Part shown: one piece after another, positions 1 to 6,144 of the stretch
How positions within the stretch are numbered: the first letter of the stretch is position 1
How the letters are laid out: every line of letters starts with the position of its first letter
Origin: a virus
DNA length: 21,058 nucleotides
IMG/VR virus record: IMGVR_UViG_3300033550_000038
Coordinates: 1 to 21,058 of that record
Reading direction: 5' to 3' (one strand)
The notes under the pieces: model-generated
The model's input: the letters and a program-made list of their open reading frames with translations, nothing else
Told to the model about the DNA's origin: nothing
Databases searched by the model: none
Position numbers and translations under genes: made by a program

Positions 1-5
1 AATAT

Positions 6-200
6 GTGGCGAGGCAACTGTGCCGCGCCGATGGGAAAAGCTGGGACCGCCTGCCGAATATCTCAACGCTCTGGTTTCGCGACAAGATGCACTACCGGGC
101 GATGGCGGATCGAGCAATTAGCGCGGCACGGTTGTGGGACGTAAATAACGACTACCGGTCCTACATCGCCCACCTCCCCTCCAAAGGGAACAAGGAATGA
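6..200 (+). CDS. Hypothetical protein, possibly 5'-truncated by window edge
   Basis: The frame is open to the left edge of the window. The first usable start is a GTG at base 6, giving 64 aa, but the real start may lie outside. The segment ARQLCRADGKSW followed by RAMADRAISAARLW resembles short phage proteins that carry an 'AR-LCRADG' motif and a helical 'RA-A-AAI' motif; their function is unknown to me. There is no signal peptide or membrane segment. Its stop overlaps the next start (ATGA at 197-200), which suggests translational coupling. I am fairly sure this is coding but cannot name a role. Confidence 0.55.
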   Translation: MARQLCRADGKSWDRLPNISTLWFRDKMHYRAMADRAISAARLWDVNNDYRSYIAHLPSKGNKE

Positions 201-373
201 CGGAGACACCGAAGATCAAAGGTCCGTACAAACGTCCCTCGCGTCTCAAGGCCATCGTCCCGCTGGAGTTTGACTACACTCCGGGCCGCGTCGGTCGCAG
301 CGCCTACCGCGCCAAACCTCGGCCACTCCGGGACCTGTTCGAGCTGAGAAACAAACTCAGGCCAACCACCTAG
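197..373 (+). CDS. Small basic hypothetical protein (58 aa)
   Basis: This 58-codon gene starts MTETPKIKGPYKRPSR and ends KLRPTT. The ATG at 197 sits in an ATGA overlap with the preceding stop, and a purine-rich AAGGGAACAAGGA lies just upstream as a ribosome binding site. The product is strongly basic (many K and R, few acidic residues), proline-rich and without a membrane segment. That would suit a nucleic-acid-binding or otherwise small accessory protein, but this is inference only. I recognise no family. It is supported mainly by the coupling, the ribosome binding site and uninterrupted good codon use. Confidence 0.5.
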   Translation: MTETPKIKGPYKRPSRLKAIVPLEFDYTPGRVGRSAYRAKPRPLRDLFELRNKLRPTT

Positions 374-407
374 ACTAGCACATCCACCAACCCAGGGGCG
401 CAATACG

Positions 408-971
408 ATGGGTAAGCCAAAGACCAAGGAACGACAGACCGAGATCGGCCCTGACATTCGCGGGGTATGGGTGGAGGCGCCACTAAAGACATGGGCGCAG
501 ACACTGCACGAGCTGGAGGCTGGTATCCCGCAGGCGGGCCGCGAACGGGTCGCGCTTGACCGCAGGACGCTCATGGGCGGGTTCTGCCGCTTCCATGGTA
601 CCGAAGCACAGGAAAAGGCTGCGGCCCGGTTTAAGGCCATCTATGAGCGCAGCCAGGTTGGCGGGGCAAAGGCAGTAGATCCATCTCGCGAGCCCGTCGA
701 TGGCGGCGGCATCAACCCGGAGTCGGTGATTGAGATCGGGGCAGATGCACGCTCGGCCTACAATCGGCTGTTCAACCACTTCGGCCGCGATGACATGCGC
801 CGGCTTGAGTTCGTCATCATCGGCGACCATGGTCCAACTGCCTACGCGCGCTGGCGCTATCGTGACCGGGCGCCTGATGGCAGGGCAATTGGCAGGGCTT
901 CTGTGGAGCTTCGTGGGCTCGTGGACGTGCTGGCTGTGCGTCTCGGATATCAGAACCTGAAGTGCGCTTGA
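408..971 (+). CDS. DUF6456-like protein, possible late-gene regulator
   Basis: The 187-aa product has an N-terminal part of about 60 residues (KTWAQTLHELEAGIPQAGRE), then a stretch reading AAARFKAIYERSQVGGAKAVDPSREPVDGGG, and a C-terminal helical part with RLEFVIIGDHGPTAYARWRY. From memory the middle and end resemble DUF6456-type alphaproteobacterial proteins, in which a C-terminal helical domain follows or replaces a helix-turn-helix; no search was possible. An AGGGGCG lies about 9 bases before the ATG. The gene is alone between two small genes and a strong terminator, directly ahead of the terminase genes, a position often held by late regulators. A regulatory role is inference; no classical helix-turn-helix was recognised. 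Confidence 0.6.
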   Translation: MGKPKTKERQTEIGPDIRGVWVEAPLKTWAQTLHELEAGIPQAGRERVALDRRTLMGGFCRFHGTEAQEKAAARFKAIYERSQVGGAKAVDPSREPVDGGGINPESVIEIGADARSAYNRLFNHFGRDDMRRLEFVIIGDHGPTAYARWRYRDRAPDGRAIGRASVELRGLVDVLAVRLGYQNLKCA

Positions 972-1027
972 CATCTGCCGTGAATTTGGAGACAAAAGAG
1001 CACGGTCGCTTCGTGTGACTGATTTGC

Positions 1028-1065
1028 GGCCCCGTGGTTTGACCTCCTGCGGGGCCTTTTGTTTT
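1028..1065 (+). terminator. Rho-independent terminator after the DUF6456-like gene
   Basis: GGCCCCG at 1028-1034 pairs perfectly with CGGGGCC at 1050-1056 (7 bp, all G-C). The loop is 15 nt, and the stem is followed by the T-rich TTTTGTTTT at 1057-1065. It lies 57 bases past the stop of the 187-aa gene and separates that unit from the terminase operon. Confidence 0.8.
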
Positions 1066-1333
1066 CGCCGCGAACTTCGAATGCCAGCGGCGGCAACGCG
1101 GACGCCCGATGCCGTTGACACAAACCGAACAGGGCACGAAGTCACTGGCTCAAAAATGAGCCGGTAGCGTGCGAGGCGCGAGTAGCTCTCAATCCTCGAA
1201 GTCGTTCCGGTACGGCGAGCTGCTGAGCGCCAGCATAATCCGCTCATAGAGTTTCTCCCCGGGTATGAGCGTTGAGCCGCTAGTGCACGCCCGGCCCGCC
1301 AGTATCCCCCTATACCAGAGCAGGCAGAGCCCC
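1066..1333. other. Non-coding stretch upstream of the terminase genes
   Basis: No convincing gene is seen on either strand in about 270 bases. The stretch holds the hairpin described at 1145-1164 and a lone TTGACA at 1115-1120 with no matching -10 box. It must contain or receive the promoter for the terminase operon, because a strong terminator lies just upstream. In headful-packaging phages the pac site usually lies in or near terS, so packaging signals here or inside terS are possible but not shown. Confidence 0.4.
1145..1164. repeat. Hairpin / inverted repeat upstream of terS
   Basis: GGCTCA at 1147-1152 and TGAGCC at 1157-1162 form a perfect 6-bp stem around AAAA. A T-G wobble and a C-G pair can extend it to 1145-1164. 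No T-tract follows, so it is not an intrinsic terminator. It could be an operator, an RNA structure in the leader of the terminase transcript, or a packaging signal. The choice is open. Confidence 0.45.
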
Positions 1334-1645
1334 ATGGCTGAACGAGGCAGACAGCCCGGCTTTCGCATGTCGAACGAGCACCGGGTTAAAATCCAGAACA
1401 GCAACATCCTCAACGCGCTTATTGAGCACGTGGAAGGTAAGCGAGACATGAGCGCCACACAGGTGAGCGCCGGCCTCGGGCTGCTGAAGAAGATCATGCC
1501 AGATCTCGCCGCAACGGCCGACATGGGCGACGCAGGCGAACTGACCCCGGTCAACAGGATGACGGATGAAGAGCTTGAGGCCATCGCCGCAGGCCGCAGC
1601 GCTCGAACTGCTGCGCCGCCGGAAAGCCCGCACAAGCTTAACTGA
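1334..1645 (+). CDS. Terminase small subunit
   Basis: The 103-aa product starts MAERGRQPGFRMSNEHRVKI and continues NSNILNALIEHVEGKR, MSATQVSAGLGLLKK and IMPDLAATA. This matches, from memory, small DNA-recognition subunits of terminases in alphaproteobacterial phages: a short helical DNA-binding region followed by an oligomerisation part. It would bind the packaging start site and load the large subunit. An in-frame ATG exists at 1265, but the added 23 residues are low quality and the family usually begins at MAERG, so 1334 was chosen. The ribosome binding site there is weak (AGGCAG). Its 3' end overlaps the large-subunit gene by 80 bases in another frame. It lies immediately before terL, as expected. 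Confidence 0.8.
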   Translation: MAERGRQPGFRMSNEHRVKIQNSNILNALIEHVEGKRDMSATQVSAGLGLLKKIMPDLAATADMGDAGELTPVNRMTDEELEAIAAGRSARTAAPPESPHKLN

Positions 1646-3128
1646 GTACGCGCGGTACATCGAAGTCCCAGGCGCTCCAGTAGAGGCGCAGGACGAGGAC
1701 AGCGACAAAGCGGAGCGCAGAGCAGAGACGGTCCTTGCAGCGCACCACGTGCTTGCATTGGACGCCTGCCAACGCTGCATCGAAGCGCCAAACGGCCGGC
1801 TGATGCTGTTCATGCCTCCCGGCAGCGCCAAGAGCACCTACGGTTCGGTGGTTGTCCCAAGCTGGGTAATGGGCAGGACACCGGGCTACCGCATGATCGG
1901 CGTCAGCTATGCCAGTGACCTGGCCCGCAAGCTGGGGCGCCGGACACGCAGCATCGTGAGGCAGGGCGCGTACAAGACGCTGTTTGGCACCGAGATCAGC
2001 CAAGACAGCAGCGCCGCGGATGAGTGGGCGCTTGAGAACGGCTCCGAGTACATGTCGGGCGGCTTGCTCTCGGGCATCACAGGCAACCGTGCAGACCTCG
2101 TTGTGGTGGATGACCCCGTGAAGGGGCGGCAAGACGCCGAGTCTGAGGTGATCCGCAAGCGGACCATTGAAGCATTTGACGATGACGTGCGCACCCGTCT
2201 CAAGCCGGGCGGCTCGGTGATCATCATTCAGACGCGCTGGCATGAAGAGGACTTGGCGGGGTCAATCCTGCCGATCGGTTATGACGGCGAGAGCGGGATC
2301 ATCCGCTGCCGTGATGACGCTGATTGGGAAGTGGTGTGCCTGCCGGCAATGGCAGAGCGCAGCGACGACCCGCTAGGGCGCCGGCCGGGTGAGTATCTGT
2401 GGCCTGAGTGGTTCCCTCGCAGTCACTGGACGCAGTTCGAGCGGAAGCCGCGCACCTGGGCCAGCCTGTACCAGCAGCGGCCGGCGCCAGAGGAAGGCGA
2501 CCTGTTCCAGGCGGCATGGCTGCTGCCTTACGACAAGATGCCAGACCGCAGCACGATGCAAATCTACGGCGGGTCTGACTACGCGGTCACGGCAGACGGT
2601 GGCGACTATACCGTTCACGTGGTAGTCGGCATCGACCCGCAAGACCGCATGTGGCTGCTGGACCTGTGGCGAGGGCAGACGGCTTCGGACGAGTGGGTCG
2701 AAGCGTTCTGCGACCTCGTGCTGGAGTGGAAGCCCCTCGGGTGGGCTGAAGAAACCGGCCAGATCAAGTCAGGCGTTGGGCCGTTCCTCGAGAAGCGTAT
2801 GCGAGAGCGTAAGGCGTTCGTTGCCCGAGAGGTGTTCCCGACCCGCGGTGACAAGGCGATCAGGGCTCAGTCAATCCGTGGTCGCATGGCGCTTGATGGG
2901 CTGCATGTTCCACACCAGTTGCCTTGGTACCCCGGGTTCAGGTCAGAGCTGCTGACGTTCCCTACGGGCCGCAATGACGACCAAGTAGACGCCCTGGGCC
3001 TTGTCGGTCAGTTGCTCGATCGCATGACCAGCGGACGCAATCAGCGCCCGACCACCAAGCCGGTTCGCGACAGGTACGACCGGCGCAACGATGACGATGA
3101 GGAGGGCGTGAATTGGAGAACGGTATGA
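1566..3128 (+). CDS. Terminase large subunit (packaging ATPase/nuclease)
   Basis: The 520-aa product has the two-domain plan of phage packaging motors. In the N-terminal ATPase, MPPGSAKST at about 83-91 is the Walker A loop and DLVVVDDP at 177-184 is Walker B. QTRWHEEDL from about 222 is the motif typical of Terminase_6-type enzymes. In the C-terminal RNase H-like nuclease, acidic residues D338 (GGSDY), D344/D347 and DDQVDALG (D471, D472, D475) are the likely metal ligands. It cuts concatemeric DNA and pumps it through the portal. The start at 1566 has AGGA about 8 bases upstream, and the family-typical ALELLRRRKAR begins within the first 25 residues, so the overlap with terS is real. Its stop overlaps the next start (ATGA at 3125-3128). 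Confidence 0.95.
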   Translation: MKSLRPSPQAAALELLRRRKARTSLTEYARYIEVPGAPVEAQDEDSDKAERRAETVLAAHHVLALDACQRCIEAPNGRLMLFMPPGSAKSTYGSVVVPSWVMGRTPGYRMIGVSYASDLARKLGRRTRSIVRQGAYKTLFGTEISQDSSAADEWALENGSEYMSGGLLSGITGNRADLVVVDDPVKGRQDAESEVIRKRTIEAFDDDVRTRLKPGGSVIIIQTRWHEEDLAGSILPIGYDGESGIIRCRDDADWEVVCLPAMAERSDDPLGRRPGEYLWPEWFPRSHWTQFERKPRTWASLYQQRPAPEEGDLFQAAWLLPYDKMPDRSTMQIYGGSDYAVTADGGDYTVHVVVGIDPQDRMWLLDLWRGQTASDEWVEAFCDLVLEWKPLGWAEETGQIKSGVGPFLEKRMRERKAFVAREVFPTRGDKAIRAQSIRGRMALDGLHVPHQLPWYPGFRSELLTFPTGRNDDQVDALGLVGQLLDRMTSGRNQRPTTKPVRDRYDRRNDDDEEGVNWRTV

Positions 3129-3355
3129 GCGAACTGGATCGCCTCACAGGCGTCGGAGGCGGGCCTGCGCTGGCCGCAATCTATCTACCCGCAGACGAGC
3201 GGCTGGCACTCTATCGCCGGGTGCTTGCGTCCATCGAGTCCTATATGGCCAACATGAGACGAGCTTCGGACCGTGCGCGAGCGGCGCAGTTCTTTGCTCC
3301 GAAGATGAGCCGCCTTCGTCGGTGGATTGCAATGCTGGAGGAGGGTTCCAGATGA
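3125..3355 (+). CDS. Small hypothetical protein (76 aa) after terL
   Basis: The product starts MSELDRLTGVGGGPALAAIY and has a helical, arginine-rich remainder (RASDRARAAQFFAPKMSRLR). The ATG at 3125 overlaps the terL stop as ATGA and has GGAG at 3115-3118, 6 bases before it. An alternative TTG start at 3113 would add four residues and has GGAGGG in front of it. No membrane segment or known domain was recognised. Its place between terminase and portal is typical for small packaging or head accessory genes, but no role can be given. Its stop again overlaps the next small open frame as ATGA (3352-3355). Confidence 0.65.
   Translation: MSELDRLTGVGGGPALAAIYLPADERLALYRRVLASIESYMANMRRASDRARAAQFFAPKMSRLRRWIAMLEEGSR
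3337..3345 (+). promoter_or_regulatory. Strong ribosome binding site before the 11-codon frame
   Basis: GGAGGAGGG ends 6 bases before the ATG at 3352. It is one of the best Shine-Dalgarno matches in the window, although the frame it serves has only 11 codons. Confidence 0.6.
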
Positions 3356-3387
3356 GCAAGCGGCCTCGTAGCGGTACGGGCACGTGA
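3352..3387 (+). CDS. 11-codon micro-ORF, possible translational coupler
   Basis: The frame encodes MSKRPRSGTGT and stops at 3385-3387. It follows the strong ribosome binding site at 3337-3345. Its start overlaps the previous stop (ATGA) and its stop overlaps the next GTG start (GTGA at 3384-3387), so it bridges two genes that otherwise would not touch. It may work only as a coupling leader. It could also be the true N-terminus of the following 91-aa protein, displaced by a single-base sequencing or natural frameshift. A stable peptide product is doubtful. Confidence 0.4.
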   Translation: MSKRPRSGTGT

Positions 3388-3659
3388 ACCAGGCGCTACG
3401 CCGCGATCGGCTCATTCGGCTACTTGAACAGGAAGCTGAAGGGTCTTTCTACATCGTGCAGAAGGCCTTGTCGGATGTGTCCCGCAAGACCAAGTCCAAC
3501 GAACTCAATATCGACGCGGTTCTTGCTCGCATCCACGAACTTGTAACCGGCCCGCCAGTTACTGATCGTTGGCCGGCTCATCGTTCACTGGGTCGCTATC
3601 GTCAGCGGCTAGAAAATCCACCAACGTTCCAGCCAGCAGCGCGGCAACGTTCCGATTGA
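3384..3659 (+). CDS. Hypothetical helical protein (91 aa)
   Basis: The product begins at a GTG and reads NQALRRDRLIRLLEQEAEGS, then SDVSRKTKSNELNIDAVLARI. The first 60 residues look like a coherent charged helical protein, while the last 30 (rich in R, P, Q) are of poorer quality and overlap, antisense, the end of the minus-strand gene at 3559-3783. No family was recognised. The GTG overlaps the stop of the 11-codon frame and has no good ribosome binding site of its own, so expression probably depends on coupling. Confidence 0.5.
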   Translation: MNQALRRDRLIRLLEQEAEGSFYIVQKALSDVSRKTKSNELNIDAVLARIHELVTGPPVTDRWPAHRSLGRYRQRLENPPTFQPAARQRSD

Positions 3660-3783
3660 TCGCCAATTCAAGCGGTCCATCGTCCGTCTCCATCTTCAGC
3701 ACGCCGACCTTTGGGTCGAACGACAGCATGCCAACGTCCACGTCCAACAGGCGCGGCGGCGCGGTGTTCGATACTCTCGGCAT
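3559..3783 (-). CDS. Antisense small acidic protein (74 aa)
   Basis: The product contains LLDVDVGMLSFDPKVGVLKM, ETDDGPLELAINRNVAALLA and an acidic tail ending DPVNDEPANDQ. The pattern of beta strands, 'DGPLELAI' and then one helix recalls small phage proteins of unknown function that share a 'GPLEIAL' core (memory only). GAGGAA at 3794-3789 lies 5 bases before its ATG. The gene runs against all its neighbours: it starts 14 bp from the portal start and ends inside the 91-aa gene. Any promoter for it would have to lie within the portal gene. It may be a regulator or lysogeny-expressed gene, but no role is shown. Confidence 0.55.
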   Translation of the reverse strand: MPRVSNTAPPRLLDVDVGMLSFDPKVGVLKMETDDGPLELAINRNVAALLAGTLVDFLAADDSDPVNDEPANDQ

Positions 3784-3797
3784 AGAGGTTCCTCAGT

Positions 3798-5801
3798 GTG
3801 ATGCAGATGACCATACAGGCGGAGGAAGTCCGCGACAACGACGGCAAGATCACCGTCAACGAACTGGTTCAGATGTTCGAAGCCTCGGAGGATGCTACAC
3901 AGCAGGCCCGCGCCGCGTCCGAGCGTGACCGTGACTATCACGATAACATCCAGTTGACCGCCGAAGAGCTGAAGACGCTGAAGAAGCGCGGCCAGCCGCC
4001 TTACATCGACAACCGTATCAAGACCAAGATCGACTATCTCGTTGGTCTGGAGAAGCAGCAGCGCATCAACCCACGCGCTCTCCCCCGCACCCCGATGCAT
4101 GAGCAGGACGCAGACAGCGCCAGCCAGGCACTCAACTACGTCGCCGATGAGGAGAACTTCGATTACAAGCGCTCGGCCATCTGGCGCAATCTGCTGATCG
4201 AGGGCGCCGGCGGCATGGCCGTCGCCGTAGAGCAGGACCAGAACGGCTACTGGTGCGTGCGCCTGCGTCGTATTGCCTGGGATCGTATGTTCTGGGATCC
4301 GCACTCGTCTGAGGTGGATTTCTCCGATGCCACGTATCTCGGCACAGTCCAATGGATGGACTATGACGACGCGCTGTCGATGTATCGTGACAACGAGGAG
4401 GCCGGCGACATCCTTGATGCTACCATTTCTTCGGTAGCAGTGACGGACACCTACGACGACAAGCCGAAGTTCAACCAGTGGGCGGACAAGAAGCGCAAAC
4501 GCGTTCGTGTCGTGGCCATCTGGATCAAGCGTGATGATGAATGGTTCTTCGCTGAGTTCACGAAGGGCGGCATCCTCAAGTCGGGCCCGTCGCCATACAA
4601 GGACGACCAGGGCAAGGGCGACTGCGAGCTGATCTTCCAGTCGGCATATGTCGACCGTGAGAACAACCGCTTTGGCCTCGTGCGGGAACTGATCTCGCTG
4701 CAGGATGCCATCAACAAGCGCAACTCCAAGGCCCTGCACCAGCTCAACACTGCCCAGATCATCACCAATGAAATGGGACTGGCCGGCCAGGACGTGGAGA
4801 AGCTCCGCCGTGAGGCAGCGCGCCCTGACGGTGTGATCGTACTGTCAGGCACCGACAAGATCGGGGACAACTTCCAGTTCAACACCCGCACCGATCTAGC
4901 GCAGGCTCAATTCCTGCTGCTGCAGGAAGCCAAGAACAGCATCGACCTCAAGGGCCCGAACGCTACGGCCATGGGCGACAAGGCGCAGGGCAGCGCCGCA
5001 GCATCGGGCAAGGCCATCATCGCCAGCCAGCAGGGCGGCATGGTGTCTCTGGGTGATCTGCTGGACAACCTGCGCCACCTCGACAAGCGCACATTCCGCG
5101 CCATCTGGTGCCGCATTCGGCAGTTCTGGACCGGCGAGAAGTGGATCAGGGTCACCGACGACGAGCAGAACATCAAGTGGGTGGGCGTGAACGTCGACCC
5201 GCGCATGGTGCAGATGCAGGCCCAGCAGAACCCGCAGATTGCCGAGATGGTGTCGGGCGTGGTGCGGAACGTGGCCGAATTGGACTGCGACATCATTATT
5301 GATGAGGGCCCGGATAGCGTGACCCCGGCACTCGAGCAGTGGCAGGCGTTGGTGGAGCTGGCCAAGGCCGGCATTCAGATCCCGCCGGATGTGTTGATCA
5401 CCGCGGCGCCGAACCTGAAGAACAAGAAGGCGCTGCTGGAGAAGATGAAGCAGCCCAATCCGATGCAGCAGATGGCCGGACAGCTCGAGATGGCCGACAA
5501 GAAGGCAGGGATCGACAAGACCATTGCCGAGACGCAGAAGATCACTGTCGAAACGCAGCAGCTCGGCATGGGCGAAGACCCGCGCGGCCCGATGATGGAA
5601 GCGCAGGCACGGATGACCGAAGGCCAGATGAAGCTGGCTGGCATCGCTGCCAAGGCAGAGGCCGACCAGGCTAATGCGGCGCTCAAGCAGCGCGGGCAGA
5701 CGCTCGACAACGCCGGCAAGGAATTGGACCTGATCGGCAAGCGCCTCGACATTCAACGCCAGCGCGAAACCCCTCCGCCTCAACCCGCCAGCGCGGCATA
5801 G
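3798..5801 (+). CDS. Portal protein, P22-like
   Basis: The 667-aa product matches the P22-type portal plan. An N-terminal wing region includes PPYIDNRIKTKIDYLVGLEK. The middle carries RRIAWDRMFWDPHSSEVDFS and FGLVRELISLQDAINKRNSK, which resemble hallmark stretches of the family. A long glutamine- and alanine-rich helical tail follows (MQAQQNPQIAEMV, then EMADKKAGIDKTIAE onward), matching the barrel helix at the C-terminus. Twelve copies would form the channel through which terminase pumps DNA and to which the tail attaches. The start could be GTG 3798 (AGAGG 9 bases upstream) or ATG 3801 or 3807; the difference is at most three residues. It lies downstream of terL, separated by several small genes. 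Confidence 0.92.
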   Translation: MMQMTIQAEEVRDNDGKITVNELVQMFEASEDATQQARAASERDRDYHDNIQLTAEELKTLKKRGQPPYIDNRIKTKIDYLVGLEKQQRINPRALPRTPMHEQDADSASQALNYVADEENFDYKRSAIWRNLLIEGAGGMAVAVEQDQNGYWCVRLRRIAWDRMFWDPHSSEVDFSDATYLGTVQWMDYDDALSMYRDNEEAGDILDATISSVAVTDTYDDKPKFNQWADKKRKRVRVVAIWIKRDDEWFFAEFTKGGILKSGPSPYKDDQGKGDCELIFQSAYVDRENNRFGLVRELISLQDAINKRNSKALHQLNTAQIITNEMGLAGQDVEKLRREAARPDGVIVLSGTDKIGDNFQFNTRTDLAQAQFLLLQEAKNSIDLKGPNATAMGDKAQGSAAASGKAIIASQQGGMVSLGDLLDNLRHLDKRTFRAIWCRIRQFWTGEKWIRVTDDEQNIKWVGVNVDPRMVQMQAQQNPQIAEMVSGVVRNVAELDCDIIIDEGPDSVTPALEQWQALVELAKAGIQIPPDVLITAAPNLKNKKALLEKMKQPNPMQQMAGQLEMADKKAGIDKTIAETQKITVETQQLGMGEDPRGPMMEAQARMTEGQMKLAGIAAKAEADQANAALKQRGQTLDNAGKELDLIGKRLDIQRQRETPPPQPASAA

Positions 5802-5812
5802 GAGATTAACCC

Positions 5813-6142
5813 ATGACCACTCTGTTCGCTCCGGCTGGGCTAACGACCCGGCTGGACGTTGATGCAACGACTGACAGCGTTGCCCTGCCGGGTGCCGTTA
5901 ACCCGCCGACTGGCGCAACCGTGCGTGTGTTCAACAACGGCTCCAATGAATGCTTCGTGGCCTTCGGCAGTTCGACCGTCACGGCAACGCTCGGCGCCGA
6001 CAAGGCGACGCAGACCGGCATTCCGTTGGCAGCAGGCCGCGAGACAGGGTTTCGCCTGACGAGCGCCGTCACCCACATCGCGGCAATCTGCAATAGCGGC
6101 GAGACGACCACGATCTACGTCACGATTGGCGACGGCATCTAG
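5813..6142 (+). CDS. Small beta-rich hypothetical virion protein (109 aa)
   Basis: The product starts MTTLFAPAGLTTRLDVDATT and consists of alternating hydrophobic and polar residues with TGATVRVFNNGSNECFVAFG and a closing TIYVTIGDGI. This suggests an all-beta sandwich. I recall similar short proteins near portal, head or fibre genes of phages, without known function. GGAG lies 8 bases before the ATG. It sits between portal and the SGNH adhesin, 2 bases from the latter. It could be a small head decoration or an adaptor for the adhesin; both are inference. Confidence 0.65.
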   Translation: MTTLFAPAGLTTRLDVDATTDSVALPGAVNPPTGATVRVFNNGSNECFVAFGSSTVTATLGADKATQTGIPLAAGRETGFRLTSAVTHIAAICNSGETTTIYVTIGDGI

Positions 6143-6144
6143 CC

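Noticed and set aside
968-996. TTGACA at 968-973 as a promoter
   Set aside because: It overlaps the stop of the 187-aa gene, and the 17-base-spaced partner GACAAA is a poor -10 box; the terminator at 1028 would end such a transcript.
1115-1143. TTGACA at 1115-1120 as promoter of the terminase operon
   Set aside because: No TATAAT-like element at 16-18 bases; kept only as a note in the intergenic entry.
1189-1335. Minus-strand frame ending TLIPGEKLYERIMLALSSS...
   Set aside because: The end looks protein-like, but the only ATG start lies inside terS, with no ribosome binding site, and the upstream part is low quality.
3696-5867. Long minus-strand open frames opposite the portal (347 and 323 aa)
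   Set aside because: They are codon-bias shadows: leucine-, valine- and histidine-rich, without motifs, opposite a well-supported portal gene.
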